DNA of 64,000 nucleotides from Micromonospora marina. Lineage in GTDB: Bacteria; Actinomycetota; Actinomycetes; Mycobacteriales; Micromonosporaceae. The translations under genes and the position numbers were made by a program. The DNA lies in NCBI RefSeq assembly GCF_900091565.1, contig NZ_FMCV01000006.1, positions 166,578 through 230,577 of the forward strand, in the 5' to 3' direction. The notes under the pieces are model-generated. The model did no database searches. It was not told the DNA's origin and saw only the letters and a program-made list of their open reading frames with translations. Shown piece after piece: positions 35,095 to 43,218 of this stretch (position 1 is the stretch's first letter; every line of letters begins with the position of its first letter).

Positions 35095-36198
35095 TCATCC
35101 GACGGCCGCGAGGAAATCCGAGTAGAACAGGCCCAGGCCGGCCGCGACGCAGACGCCGGCCACGATCCAGAACCGGACCACGATTGTCGACTCGCTCCAG
35201 CCGGCCAGTTCGAAGTGGTGGTGCAACGGCACCATCCGGAAGACCCGGCGGCCGGTGGTCCGGTACGAGACGATCTGGATCACCCAGGTGGTGGTGATGA
35301 TGACGAACAGCCCGCCGATCAGGATCGAGAGCAGCGTCGTACGGGTCACCACCGCGAGCCCGCCGATCAGGCCGCCCAGCCCGAGCGCGCCCACGTCACC
35401 CATGAAGATCCGCGCCGGTGAGGTGTTCCACCACAGGAAGCCCACGCAGGCGCCGGCCGCCGCTGCCGCGATCATCGCGATCTCCAGCGGATCGCGGACC
35501 TGGTAGCAGTACTCGTCCACGCGGGCGTACCCGTCGTCGGCGCACCAGTGCCGGTACTGCCAGAAGCCGATCAGCGAGTACGCGCCGAGCACCAGGATCG
35601 ACGCGCCGGTGGCCAGGCCGTCGAGGCCGTCGGTGAGGTTCACCCCGTTCGACATCGCCGTGATCACGAAGATGAAGACCAGGACCGCGCCGACCTTGCC
35701 GACGTCCAGCCAGCTGATGTCGCGGATGAGCGAGATGTGCTCGCTGGCCACGGTCTGACCGTTGGTGCTGGGCACATACAGCGCGGCCACGCCGAACCCG
35801 CCGCCGACGAGGGCCTGGCCGAGCAGCTTGCCCTTGGCGGACAGCCCGTCGGAGTTGCGCTTGCGCACCTTGAGGAAGTCGTCGAAGAAGCCGACCGCGC
35901 CGCAGAAGACGAACAGCCCGAGCAGCACCAGGGCCGTCATCGTGGGCCCCTCCTGCGCGATCTGCCGCTCCGGCAGGGTGGTCAGGGCGAGGTGCCCGGC
36001 GACGTACGCGAGGACCGTCGCCACGATGAAGACGACGCCGCCCATCGTGGGCGTGCCCACCTTGTGCTCGTTGCTGGCCAGCCCGATGGACCGGATCGGC
36101 TGACCGGCCTTCAGCGCGCTGAAGACGCGGACCGCCACCGGCGTGCCGAACAGGGAGACGACGAACGCGACAGCGGCCGCGACGATGACCGCCCTCAT
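35095..36198 (-). CDS. mraY: MraY homologue, phospho-N-acetylmuramoyl-pentapeptide-transferase
   Basis: 367 aa with about ten helices. The MraY landmarks are complete: [26 protein letters not shown] (two catalytic Asp), [24 protein letters not shown] (third Asp) and the C-terminal [15 protein letters not shown] signature. It forms lipid I from UDP-MurNAc-pentapeptide and undecaprenyl phosphate. It stands alone here: none of murE, murF, murD, ftsW or murG is adjacent, so it is either a second copy or a relocated gene. Convergent with fmdA with only 31 bp between stops. Confidence 0.92.
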   Translation of the reverse strand: MRAVIVAAAVAFVVSLFGTPVAVRVFSALKAGQPIRSIGLASNEHKVGTPTMGGVVFIVATVLAYVAGHLALTTLPERQIAQEGPTMTALVLLGLFVFCGAVGFFDDFLKVRKRNSDGLSAKGKLLGQALVGGGFGVAALYVPSTNGQTVASEHISLIRDISWLDVGKVGAVLVFIFVITAMSNGVNLTDGLDGLATGASILVLGAYSLIGFWQYRHWCADDGYARVDEYCYQVRDPLEIAMIAAAAAGACVGFLWWNTSPARIFMGDVGALGLGGLIGGLAVVTRTTLLSILIGGLFVIITTTWVIQIVSYRTTGRRVFRMVPLHHHFELAGWSESTIVVRFWIVAGVCVAAGLGLFYSDFLAAVG

Positions 36199-36325
36199 CG
36201 GCCGGCCTCCACGAGACCCGGAATCTCATCGATCACGACACGTGAGCTTGCCATCCGGCGGCGGACGGAGCAGCCCCTGAGCCTCACCACGCCGAAGCTG
36301 GCGCGTACGCCGTAGCATCGACGGC

Positions 36326-36535
36326 ATGAGGACGATTGTGGTGTCGCTCGCGGTGGCCGCGGTGCTGTTTGTCGCGCTCGTCGCCTTCGTCGCCCGGCGG
36401 GACCGGACGAGACGCCCGCCGGACGAGGACTCGGCTGTCGTCCGCCGGGCCGCCGCCGACCAGCACCGGCACGACGCGCAGCGGCAGGCCGCGTCGGGGA
36501 TCGCGGAGCGGCACCGCAACCCGCCGAGCACGTAG
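36326..36535 (+). CDS. Small single-pass membrane protein
   Basis: 69 aa from ATG 36326. One N-terminal helix (about residues 4-22, VVSLAVAAVLFVALVAFVA) ends in ARRDR and is followed by a hydrophilic tail rich in Arg, Gln and His. It looks like a real small protein by its clear helix/positive-inside pattern, but it has no recognisable family. Divergent from mraY, with 127 bp between starts that must hold both promoters. Confidence 0.5.
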   Translation: MRTIVVSLAVAAVLFVALVAFVARRDRTRRPPDEDSAVVRRAAADQHRHDAQRQAASGIAERHRNPPST

Positions 36536-36570
36536 GCACGACCGGGAGGCCCGCCGAACTTCCCGTACGC

Positions 36571-36786
36571 GTGCAGCCAGTCGGCTTACTCGGTGGCGGT
36601 CCGGCCCGCTGTGACCTCGACCTGCTCGCGGTGCTCACCGACGAGCCGGACGAGAAGCTCCTCGACGTACTCGCCGAACTGCACGCGGACCTCGACCGGC
36701 GGCACCCGCGGTGGGCCGGCCGGGTCGAGGTGGAATACGTGTCACTGCACGCGGTGCGCTCCGGCGCCGGCGGCACCATCTCGTCG
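36571..36786 (+). pseudogene. Relic of an aminoglycoside-adenylyltransferase-like nucleotidyltransferase
   Basis: Reads LLGGGPARCDLDLLAVLTDE, then LLDVLAELHADLDRRHPRWA and RVEVEYVSLHAVRSG. This matches the polymerase-beta-type nucleotidyltransferase domain of AadA/DUF4111-like proteins (a degraded GGxxPxSDxDLLAV active-site strand with both Asp positions, then the EVEYV strand). It lacks the N-terminal part of the domain and the whole C-terminal domain, and it runs into the 3' end of the ECF S-component gene on the other strand. It is therefore a fragment, probably truncated when the neighbouring cassette arrived. Confidence 0.55.
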
Positions 36787-37614
36787 TACGCCGGCCGTCA
36801 GCTCTGTCGGCCGGTCGGACGCCGCCGCGAAGGCGACCGGCGCACCGAACGCGGCCCGCCGGGCGGCGCGGCGCAGGGCGGCGAGGACGGCCGGACCGGC
36901 GAGGACGATCGCCACGGCGGTGGTGATCGCCCGGCCGGTGTCCCAGCCGAAGGTGGAGGTGACGGCGGTGAACAGGGCGAGGCGGTGCAGGTTCTCCAGT
37001 ACGGGCGCACCGGCGACGTACGACAACTGGGTGTCCGCGCCGACGCTGAACGGCCAGAACCACAGGTTCATCAGCAGGCCGTAGCCGTAGGCGGCGAGCG
37101 CGCCGTAGCCGGCCAGGACGGCGGTCTCGGCCCGGCCGCGCAGCCGGGCCGGTAGCAGGCCGGCGCCGAGGCCGATCCAGGAGGCGCAGAGCATCTGGAA
37201 CGGCAGCCACGGTCCGACGCCCGCGGTGAGCAGGGCGGACGCGAACAGCGACGTGGAGCCGAGCAGGAACCCGAAGCCGGGTCCGAAGACCCGGCCGGCG
37301 AGGACGAGCAGGAAGAACACCGTTTCGATGCCCGCGGTTCCCGCGCCCAGGGGGCGCAGGGCGGCGTTGACGGCAGCGAGCACGCCGAGCATCGCGAGGG
37401 CTTTGCTGTCGATACCGCCGGAGGTGAGTTCGGCGAGGGTGAGCGCCACGAGTACCGGCAGCATGACGAGGAAGACCAGCGGCGCCTCGGCGGTTCGGGC
37501 GGTGCTCTCCGGGTGCGCCGGGACGAAGAAGGGCCAGGTGAAGGTGGCCAGCGCGGCGGCCGAGGCGAGGGTCAGCACCACTGCGGTGCGCGGGGCGACC
37601 CGCAGCACGCTCAC
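36742..37614 (-). CDS. ECF transporter S component (predicted cobalamin-specific)
   Basis: 290 aa, longer than typical S components (about 180-220) because of a 25-residue polar C-terminus. Six hydrophobic segments are visible, including AVVLTLASAAALATFTWPFF, VFLVMLPVLVALTLAELTSG and FGPGFGFLLGSTSLFASALL. The FGFLLGSTSLFASALLTAGVGPWLPFQM part is typical of the ECF substrate-specific family. GTG 37614 overlaps the ATPase stop. Last gene of the cobalamin-riboswitch cassette, so I infer B12 or a B12 precursor as ligand. The last 45 bases oppose a plus-strand relic. Confidence 0.85.
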   Translation of the reverse strand: MSVLRVAPRTAVVLTLASAAALATFTWPFFVPAHPESTARTAEAPLVFLVMLPVLVALTLAELTSGGIDSKALAMLGVLAAVNAALRPLGAGTAGIETVFFLLVLAGRVFGPGFGFLLGSTSLFASALLTAGVGPWLPFQMLCASWIGLGAGLLPARLRGRAETAVLAGYGALAAYGYGLLMNLWFWPFSVGADTQLSYVAGAPVLENLHRLALFTAVTSTFGWDTGRAITTAVAIVLAGPAVLAALRRAARRAAFGAPVAFAAASDRPTELTAGVRRDGAAGAGAHRVQ

Positions 37615-39242
37615 GCCGGCGCCCTGGTCGCGCTGATCGCGGCGGCGACCTGTTCCACTGTCAACCACGGTGCGGGGGCGAGGACCTTGGCCACCTGCGG
37701 CGCGAACGCCGGGGAGGCGAGCATGACCTCCGCGGTGGTGCCGTCGGCGACCGTCTCCCCCTCGGCCATCACGATCACCCGGTCGGCGAGGGTCGCGACG
37801 AGTTCGACGTCGTGGGTGGCGACCACCACGGCGCGGCCGTCGCCGGCCAGCATCCGGACGATGGCGCTGAACTGCCGCTTCGCGTGGTAGTCCAGTCCGC
37901 GGGTCGGCTCGTCGAGCAGGACCACCGGCGGCGCGGCCGTGAGCTGTACGGCGAGCGCGAGGGCGAGCCGCTGTCCCTCGGACAGGTCCCGGGGGTGCCG
38001 GTCGCCGGGCAGGCCGGGGGTGATCCGGTCCAGCAGGGCCCGGCAGGCGCCGTCCGCCGCGCCGGTCTCCCGGTCGGCCTGGGCGCACTCCGCGTCGACG
38101 GTTTCCAGGTAGAGCAGGTCGCCGGAGTTCTGCGGGACGAGGCCGACGTACCGGCGGGCCTGCCCGGCCCGCAGGGCCTCGGGGTCGGCGGTGCCCCGGG
38201 GCCCGGTCACGGCGACGGTGCCGCCGTGGCGGGGGCCGCTGCCCTGTACCGCCCACAGCAGGCTGGACTTGCCGGATCCGTTGCGGCCCATCAACGCGAC
38301 GATCTCGCCCGGTCGCAGATCGAGGTCGACGCCGGCCACCGCGACGGTTCCCGGATACCGTACGACGATCTTCCGGGCGGTCAGCGTGGGGCAGGTGTCC
38401 GGGGCCACCGGAGCCGGTGGCGGCTCCGCGCCGGCGAGCCGGTGCCGCAGGTCGGAGGCCCGTCGGCGGGCGTCGCGGACCGACAACGGCAGCGGTGTCC
38501 AGCCGGCGAGGCGACCCAGCTCGATCAGGGGCGGTGCGATGTCGATGTGGGTCAGCGCCGTCGCGGGCGTGCCGTCGTGCACGTGGCCGTCGCCGGGCAG
38601 GTACAGCAGCCGGTCGGCGTACTGGAGCACGCGCTCCAGCCGGTGCTCGGCCAGAACCACTGTCACGCCGAGGTCGTGCACCAGCCGGGTGACTGTGGCG
38701 AGCACGTCCTCCGCTGCGGTGGGGTCCAGCGCGGAGGTGGGTTCGTCGAGCACCAGCACCCGGGGGTGCGCGGTGAGCACCGCGCCGATGGCGACGCGCT
38801 GCTGCTGTCCGCCGGACAGCGTCCGCAGAGGCCGGTCCCGCAGATCGGCGATGCCGAGCAGGTCCAGGGTCTCCTCCACCCGCTTGCGCATCACGGCCGG
38901 CGGCAGGGCGAGCTGTTCCATCCCGTACGCCAGTTCCTCCTCGACGGTGTCGGTGACGAAGCCGGCCAGCGGGTCCTGGCCGACGACGCCGACGACGTCG
39001 GCGAGGTCGCGCGGCGGGTGCGTTCGGGTGTCCCTGCCGTCGACGGTGACGGCACCGTGCAGGGTGCCGCCGGTGAAGTGCGGGACGAGGCCGTTGATCG
39101 CCCGCAGCAGCGTCGACTTTCCGGCGCCGGTACGGCCCGCGACCAGGCAGAGTTCACCCTCGTCGATGTGCAGCGTCACGTCCCGCAGCGGCGGCGGGCC
39201 GCCCTCGGCGTACTGGACCGTGACCCGGTCGAAAGTGATCAT
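37611..39242 (-). CDS. ecfA: ECF transporter fused double ATPase (EcfA1-EcfA2)
   Basis: 543 aa with two ABC domains. First: Walker A VAGRTGAGKSTLL, signature LSGGQQQRVAIG, Walker B LVLDEPTSALD, H-switch LAEHRLERV. Second: Walker A LMGRNGSGKSSLL, signature LSEGQRLALALAVQL (SEG instead of SGG), Walker B VLLDEPTRGLD, switch ATHDVELV. ECF ATPases are usually two genes; the fusion is common in actinobacteria. Start ATG 39242 overlaps the EcfT stop. It powers the S component via EcfT. Confidence 0.95.
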   Translation of the reverse strand: MITFDRVTVQYAEGGPPPLRDVTLHIDEGELCLVAGRTGAGKSTLLRAINGLVPHFTGGTLHGAVTVDGRDTRTHPPRDLADVVGVVGQDPLAGFVTDTVEEELAYGMEQLALPPAVMRKRVEETLDLLGIADLRDRPLRTLSGGQQQRVAIGAVLTAHPRVLVLDEPTSALDPTAAEDVLATVTRLVHDLGVTVVLAEHRLERVLQYADRLLYLPGDGHVHDGTPATALTHIDIAPPLIELGRLAGWTPLPLSVRDARRRASDLRHRLAGAEPPPAPVAPDTCPTLTARKIVVRYPGTVAVAGVDLDLRPGEIVALMGRNGSGKSSLLWAVQGSGPRHGGTVAVTGPRGTADPEALRAGQARRYVGLVPQNSGDLLYLETVDAECAQADRETGAADGACRALLDRITPGLPGDRHPRDLSEGQRLALALAVQLTAAPPVVLLDEPTRGLDYHAKRQFSAIVRMLAGDGRAVVVATHDVELVATLADRVIVMAEGETVADGTTAEVMLASPAFAPQVAKVLAPAPWLTVEQVAAAISATRAPA

Positions 39243-40438
39243 GAGCGGTCCCCCGGTGAGGTTGTCGTCGGCACGGGGACGGGCGGGTCCGCCACCGGCG
39301 GGCGGTGGACCCGCACCACGGGCGGTGGTGGTGCCAGCCAGGCCGGCGCCGCGGCGACGCCGACGGCGAGAAGCATCAGCGGGGTCAGCTGGGGCCAGGT
39401 GAGCGGGCTGACCGGAGGGTAGAGCAGCTGCGGGTCCACCGTCCCGGCGAGCATGGTCAGTGCCGCGGCGGCCACCCCGCAGCCCGCCACGAGCAGTTCG
39501 GCCGGGAGCCAGCGGTCCGGTCGGTAACGGCTGCGGCGGACCCGGCGACCGGCCAGCAGCATGCCGGTCACGGCGGCTGCCAGTCCAGCCAGAAGCATCG
39601 GCAACCCTAGATAGCCGGGCGCGGCGCTGTCGAGCAGCCCGTAGGTGCCGGCGCACACGCCGACCAGCCCGCCGAGGACGAGCCCTCCGGTGATGGTCCG
39701 CTGCCCGGCGGGCACCGCGCCGGTGCGGCCGTAACCGCGGGAGTCCATCGCCGCCGCGAGCGCCAGGGACCGGTCCAGCGCGTCAGCCAGCACCGGCAGT
39801 GCGATCCCGCGCAACGCCCGTACCCCCCGCCCGGTCGCGCCCCGCAGCCGCCGGGCCCGGCGGACCCGGAGCACGCTCTCCACCAGCTGCGGGGCGACCG
39901 ACAGCGCGACCACGACGGCGGTGCCGACCGCGTACAGGGCACCGGGTACGGCCTTGAGCAGCCGCTTCGGATTGGCCAGGGCGTTCGCCGCGCCGAGGCA
40001 GATCAGCATCGTCGCCAGCCGCAGCCCGTCGTAGAAGCCGCCGAGGATCTGCTCGACGGCGACCGGCCCGAACAGGCGGATACCCGCCGCCCACTCCGGC
40101 AGCGGGATCTCCGGCAACCGGACCAGCACGTGCTCGCCCTGACCGCCGCCGAACACGATCCGGAACACCACCCGCATCGCGACGATCACCACGCCGAGCC
40201 AGACGTACATGCGGAACGCCAGCGCCCACGGCGCGTCGCCGCGCCGGCGTACCACCACCAGCGCGGCGACGGCGACAAGCAGTGCGAGCGGCAGCGGGTT
40301 CGTGGTGTGGCTGGCCGCGGTGGCCAGGCCGAGCGCCCACAGCCACCACGCGCCCGGGTGCAGCCCCCGGGGCAGCCACCATGCGGACCAGCGAGCCGGC
40401 CGGCGACCGGCGTCAGCGGTCGTGCCCGCGTCAGTCAT
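39239..40438 (-). CDS. ecfT: ECF transporter transmembrane component EcfT
   Basis: 399 aa, longer than a minimal EcfT (about 260) because of four extra C-terminal helices and a proline-rich tail. The diagnostic coupling helices are seen as two Ala-Arg-Gly type motifs: VRRARRLRG and AAAMDSRGYGR (the ARG-like signatures that contact the ATPases). ATG 40438 overlaps the stop of the upstream beta-domain gene by 8 bases; GTG 40453 is also possible. It joins the fused ATPase to the S component at 36.7 kb. Confidence 0.93.
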   Translation of the reverse strand: MTDAGTTADAGRRPARWSAWWLPRGLHPGAWWLWALGLATAASHTTNPLPLALLVAVAALVVVRRRGDAPWALAFRMYVWLGVVIVAMRVVFRIVFGGGQGEHVLVRLPEIPLPEWAAGIRLFGPVAVEQILGGFYDGLRLATMLICLGAANALANPKRLLKAVPGALYAVGTAVVVALSVAPQLVESVLRVRRARRLRGATGRGVRALRGIALPVLADALDRSLALAAAMDSRGYGRTGAVPAGQRTITGGLVLGGLVGVCAGTYGLLDSAAPGYLGLPMLLAGLAAAVTGMLLAGRRVRRSRYRPDRWLPAELLVAGCGVAAAALTMLAGTVDPQLLYPPVSPLTWPQLTPLMLLAVGVAAAPAWLAPPPPVVRVHRPPVADPPVPVPTTTSPGDRS

Positions 40439-41381
40439 CCGGGTCGGCGGCACGGCGCCGTCGCGCGGCGACCAGCGCGCCGGCGGCGAGCACGACCAGC
40501 AGCAGCACCCCGGCGATCGTGCCCAGCGGCAGATTGTCGTCCGCGCGGGACGCGGCGACGTCGGTCACCACGGGCTCGTCGGAGGAGCCCTCCGGTGCCC
40601 CGGTGGTGGCAGCGCCCGGTGTCGCGCTGGGGCCGGCGCCCGGTGTCGCGCTGGTGGCAGCGCGCGGTGTCGCAGCCGAGGCCGGGCCGCCCGGCGTGCC
40701 GGCCGACGGTGACGCGCCGGCGGGAGTCGACGGGCCGGACGTGCCGGCCGGCCGGCCGGGTTCACCAGGTCGGCCGCCGCCGGCCGGCGGCGGTACGACG
40801 GGTCCTCCCGCCGGTGGTGGCACCGCCGGTCCGCCGCCTGCCGGTGGCGGTGGCGGGGGCGGAGGGGGCGGAGGTGGTGGTGGGGCGGGTCGTTTCGGCG
40901 CCACCCCCGGGCGCGGCGCGTCGTTGGCGTCACGGTTGAGGGAGAACGACCAGCCCTCGAAGCTGCCGGCCGGTGGCTTGCGGTTGAGCACGCCCTTGTC
41001 GCTGTACGTCCAATTGCCGCCGTTCGGGGCGTACCAGTACGACCAGTAGGCGCTGGCCGGCGGCGTGTCGACGCACTTCTCCGCCGCAGCCGACGGCTTG
41101 CCCTCGATCCGGCAGATGAACCCCTCGCCCCAGCGCAGGGTGCCGGTGATCTGGAAGCCCGCGTCCTTCAGCGCCGCCAGGCCGGTGGCCTGGGTGCCCC
41201 GAGCGCAGCGCACGACAGTCCCGCCGCCGAGTTCGTTGAAGTCCACCACGACGGTGACCCCGGAGGAGTCCGGGCAGTAGCCGGCCGACCCGGCGGCCAC
41301 CGCCGGGCTACCCGGCCCGATCACCGTGGCGGCGGTGACCAGGGCGGCGACCAGCCCGCTCCGGGCGACCCGGAGGCTCAT
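40431..41381 (-). CDS. Anchored secreted protein with transcobalamin beta-domain-like (DUF4430-like) domain
   Basis: 316 aa. Signal peptide (residues 1-29, ending AVAA). A compact domain at about 30-145 reads GVTVVVDFNELGGG, GLAALKDAGFQITGTLRWGE, FICRIEGKPS, then AYWSYWYAPNGGNWTYSDKG. Four cysteines could form two disulfides. The strand order and the YWSYW...W.YS ending resemble the beta-domain of intrinsic factor/transcobalamin. Next come a 14-proline run, a long Pro/Ala/Gly/Ser/Thr stalk and a C-terminal helix (about 285-305) ending in RRRR, so it is membrane-anchored outside the cell. Coupled (ATGA) to the toroid gene upstream and to ecfT downstream. Confidence 0.85.
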   Translation of the reverse strand: MSLRVARSGLVAALVTAATVIGPGSPAVAAGSAGYCPDSSGVTVVVDFNELGGGTVVRCARGTQATGLAALKDAGFQITGTLRWGEGFICRIEGKPSAAAEKCVDTPPASAYWSYWYAPNGGNWTYSDKGVLNRKPPAGSFEGWSFSLNRDANDAPRPGVAPKRPAPPPPPPPPPPPPPPAGGGPAVPPPAGGPVVPPPAGGGRPGEPGRPAGTSGPSTPAGASPSAGTPGGPASAATPRAATSATPGAGPSATPGAATTGAPEGSSDEPVVTDVAASRADDNLPLGTIAGVLLLVVLAAGALVAARRRRAADPDD

Positions 41382-42859
41382 CCCGCCCGCCGCCGGCCGA
41401 GCACGAGCAGCGTCACTCCGCCACCGACCAGCAGTAGGGCGACCAGCAGGTAGCTGGTGATCGCCGCGCCGGTGGTCGGCAGCCCACCCAGTCCTGGCGC
41501 GGCCGGCGTCGTGCTCGGCGGAGCGGCGGCGGTCGGCACCGCGGCGGTGGTCGGCACTGCAGTGGTGGTCGGTGCCGCGGTGGTGGTCGGTGCCGCGGTG
41601 GGGGGCGAGGGCGGCTGCGACGGGCTTGTCACGGTGGCGCTCGGCGTCGGCGATCCGGTGGTGGTGGGGGATGCGGTGGGTGAGGCCGTGCCGGAGGGGG
41701 TGGGGGTGGGCTCCGGGGACGTGGGCGGTGGGTCGAGGCCGATCCGGCCCAGCGGGACCTGGGCCAGCCCGAGCAGGGCCTGCGCGGTGGCCCGGCGCCA
41801 CTGGTCCCGGTCGGTTTCGGTGATCCCCTTCGCCTTCGCCGCCGTGAGTCCGTCGGTGTTGTAGGCGATCGCACCGGCGTCGGCGGAGGCTGTCCCGCCG
41901 TTGTCCGCGGTGAGCTGCAGCGCGGCGAGGGCCTTCGCGGCGCGGGCGGCGTCGTCGTCGCGCCCGGCGGCGGCGAGGGCCTGCCCGGCCAGGCCGGTGC
42001 TGTTGGAGTTCGCGCCGGTGGTCGGTCCCGAGCCGCCGAAGGAGCCGTCGGCATGCTGCTGGGTCACCAGCCAGCCGGCGCCCTTGCGCGCGGCGTCACC
42101 GGCGCCGATGGCGCCGTCCTCGGCGGCGGCCAGCAGCGCCTGCACGGCCATCGCGGTCGAGTCGACGTCGAGGGTGGCGCCGGGCTGCTCGTCGCAGGAG
42201 GGAGACGGCCCGTCGGCGGTGTCCGGGTAGAGCCGGAAGCCACCGGCCGCGCACTGCTGCCGGACGAGGAAGTCCACCGTGTCCTGCGGCAGGTCACCGC
42301 TGCGGGCCAGGCCCAGCACGGCGAACGACTGGTCGAAGGTGTTACTGGCGTCCGGGCCGCTGTCGGCGGTGGTACGGCTGGTGATCCGTCCCCGCTGGTG
42401 ACCGGCGTCCGCTCCGGCGATCAGCGACAGCGTCTCCTTCCGCAGGTCGTAGCCGCCGAAGTCGGTGGGGTCGGCGCCGGCGGCGGAGGCGGCGTAGAGC
42501 AGCTTGGCGGTGGCACCGCCGTCGGTGAAGCCCTCGAATCCCCAGTCGTCGTAGCTGTTGTAGGAGCGCACGTGCTTGGCGACCTGCGCGGTCGCCGCCT
42601 TCCGGGTGGGCGCGTCGACGCCGGTGGCGGACAGTGCGACCAGGCCGTCGACGGTCAGCCCCCAGTCCTCGGGGGTGAACGGGCCGGGCAGCGAGCCGTC
42701 GGTGAACTCGCCGGCCAGCCAGGACGCGGCGTCGCGGGCGGCCGTGACGTGGGCCGGGGTGGGTGCCGCGACCACGGTCAGCGGAGCGCCGGTGATCATG
42801 GCAAGGGTCGCCACCGTGGCTGCACCGAGACCGGTGGTGAGACGCCGGGACAGGGGCAT
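41378..42859 (-). CDS. LPxTG-anchored alpha/alpha-toroid protein (transcobalamin alpha-domain-like)
   Basis: 493 aa. Signal peptide at residues 1-32 (MPLSRRLTTGLGAATVATLA, ending VVAAP). Residues 35-370 form repeated helix pairs of the prenyltransferase/terpene cyclase toroid type: WGLTVDGLVALSATG, NTFDQSFAVLGLARSG, DSTAMAVQALLAAAEDG, GWLVTQQHADGSFGG and NSNSTGLAGQALAAAG. A Pro/Thr-rich wall-spanning stretch follows. The end is a full sortase signal: LPTTG, a hydrophobic helix and RRR. Intrinsic factor binds B12 between such a toroid and a beta-domain, which the next gene supplies. Preceded by a cobalamin riboswitch at 43.0 kb. Confidence 0.88.
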   Translation of the reverse strand: MPLSRRLTTGLGAATVATLAMITGAPLTVVAAPTPAHVTAARDAASWLAGEFTDGSLPGPFTPEDWGLTVDGLVALSATGVDAPTRKAATAQVAKHVRSYNSYDDWGFEGFTDGGATAKLLYAASAAGADPTDFGGYDLRKETLSLIAGADAGHQRGRITSRTTADSGPDASNTFDQSFAVLGLARSGDLPQDTVDFLVRQQCAAGGFRLYPDTADGPSPSCDEQPGATLDVDSTAMAVQALLAAAEDGAIGAGDAARKGAGWLVTQQHADGSFGGSGPTTGANSNSTGLAGQALAAAGRDDDAARAAKALAALQLTADNGGTASADAGAIAYNTDGLTAAKAKGITETDRDQWRRATAQALLGLAQVPLGRIGLDPPPTSPEPTPTPSGTASPTASPTTTGSPTPSATVTSPSQPPSPPTAAPTTTAAPTTTAVPTTAAVPTAAAPPSTTPAAPGLGGLPTTGAAITSYLLVALLLVGGGVTLLVLGRRRAG

Positions 42860-42917
42860 CAGGGGTGCCTTTCGCAGAGCGGTCGGTGAAAGCTCCGGGA
42901 GCACCCCGAGAAACGGA

Positions 42918-42950
42918 CACCCCGCTCCGCGTGCTGCGGTGGGCGGGGTG
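42918..42950 (-). promoter_or_regulatory. Riboswitch 1 expression-platform hairpin (candidate terminator)
   Basis: CACCCCGC / GCGGGGTG arms (8 bp) enclosing an inner CCGC/GCGG stem, between the aptamer at 43.0 kb and the ATG at 42859. In transcript sense it is followed by UCCGUUUCUC. It is the only strong hairpin in the leader after the aptamer, so it is the likely B12-controlled element. Terminator and ribosome-site control cannot be told apart by eye. Confidence 0.5.
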
Positions 42951-43006
42951 GGCCGGACCTCGGCGGCCCGGACTTCACCCTGTAGACCTCGACAGTGGAA
43001 GCCGCT

Positions 43007-43103
43007 CGTCCCGGGCGGGGCATTCCGGCTCGCGAAAAGGGGACTCTCGCTCACGGTTGCGGGTCAGCGCCGGCTTCGCACCGGCTTCCCCCCGCACGGG
43101 ACG
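43007..43103 (-). ncRNA. Cobalamin riboswitch 1
   Basis: In transcript sense the conserved B12-box core is present: GGGGAAGCCGGTGCGAAGCC, then GCGCTGACCCGCAACCGTGA, with the later GAGCCGGAATGCCCCGCC element. Outer arms CGTCCCG (43103-43097) and CGGGACG (43013-43007) pair, continuing as GCGGGG/CCCCGC after one mismatch, so the closing helix is very stable. It lies 150 bases upstream of the LPxTG toroid gene on the same strand. It should repress the anchored binding proteins and the ECF transporter when B12 is abundant. Further upstream sequence to about 43145 may belong to the element. Confidence 0.93.
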
Positions 43104-43218
43104 TATGCAGTTGTGTGCCCGGCGTGCACCGGGTGCCGACACCGTACCGCTCGGGCGCGCGACGACGCCAGAGCGCAGACCGGCACCCGGTGCGCCGCTT
43201 GCACACCGCTGCCGCGGC

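Noticed and set aside
38200..39400. Plus-strand 400-codon frames opposite the ECF ATPase
   Set aside because: Composition is Arg/Ser/Pro-rich with no family pattern; the opposite strand is a certain double ABC ATPase.
36742..40438. Reading the ECF transporter as a cobalt (CbiMNQO) importer
   Set aside because: The S component does not show the CbiM N-terminal His-rich metal loop, and no CbiN is present. The secreted toroid and beta-domain proteins fit cobalamin better. Cobalt is still possible because cobalamin riboswitches also control cobalt importers.
40780..40900. Possible repeat array or microsatellite
   Set aside because: The repetition is explained by the Pro/Gly-rich stalk codons of the beta-domain protein; it is reported only as a possible variable tract.
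41378..42859. Reading the toroid protein as a squalene-hopene or terpene cyclase
   Set aside because: The repeats are toroid-like, but there is no DxDD or QW-rich catalytic pattern. It has a signal peptide and LPxTG anchor, and it is controlled by a B12 riboswitch, so a binding role is much more likely.
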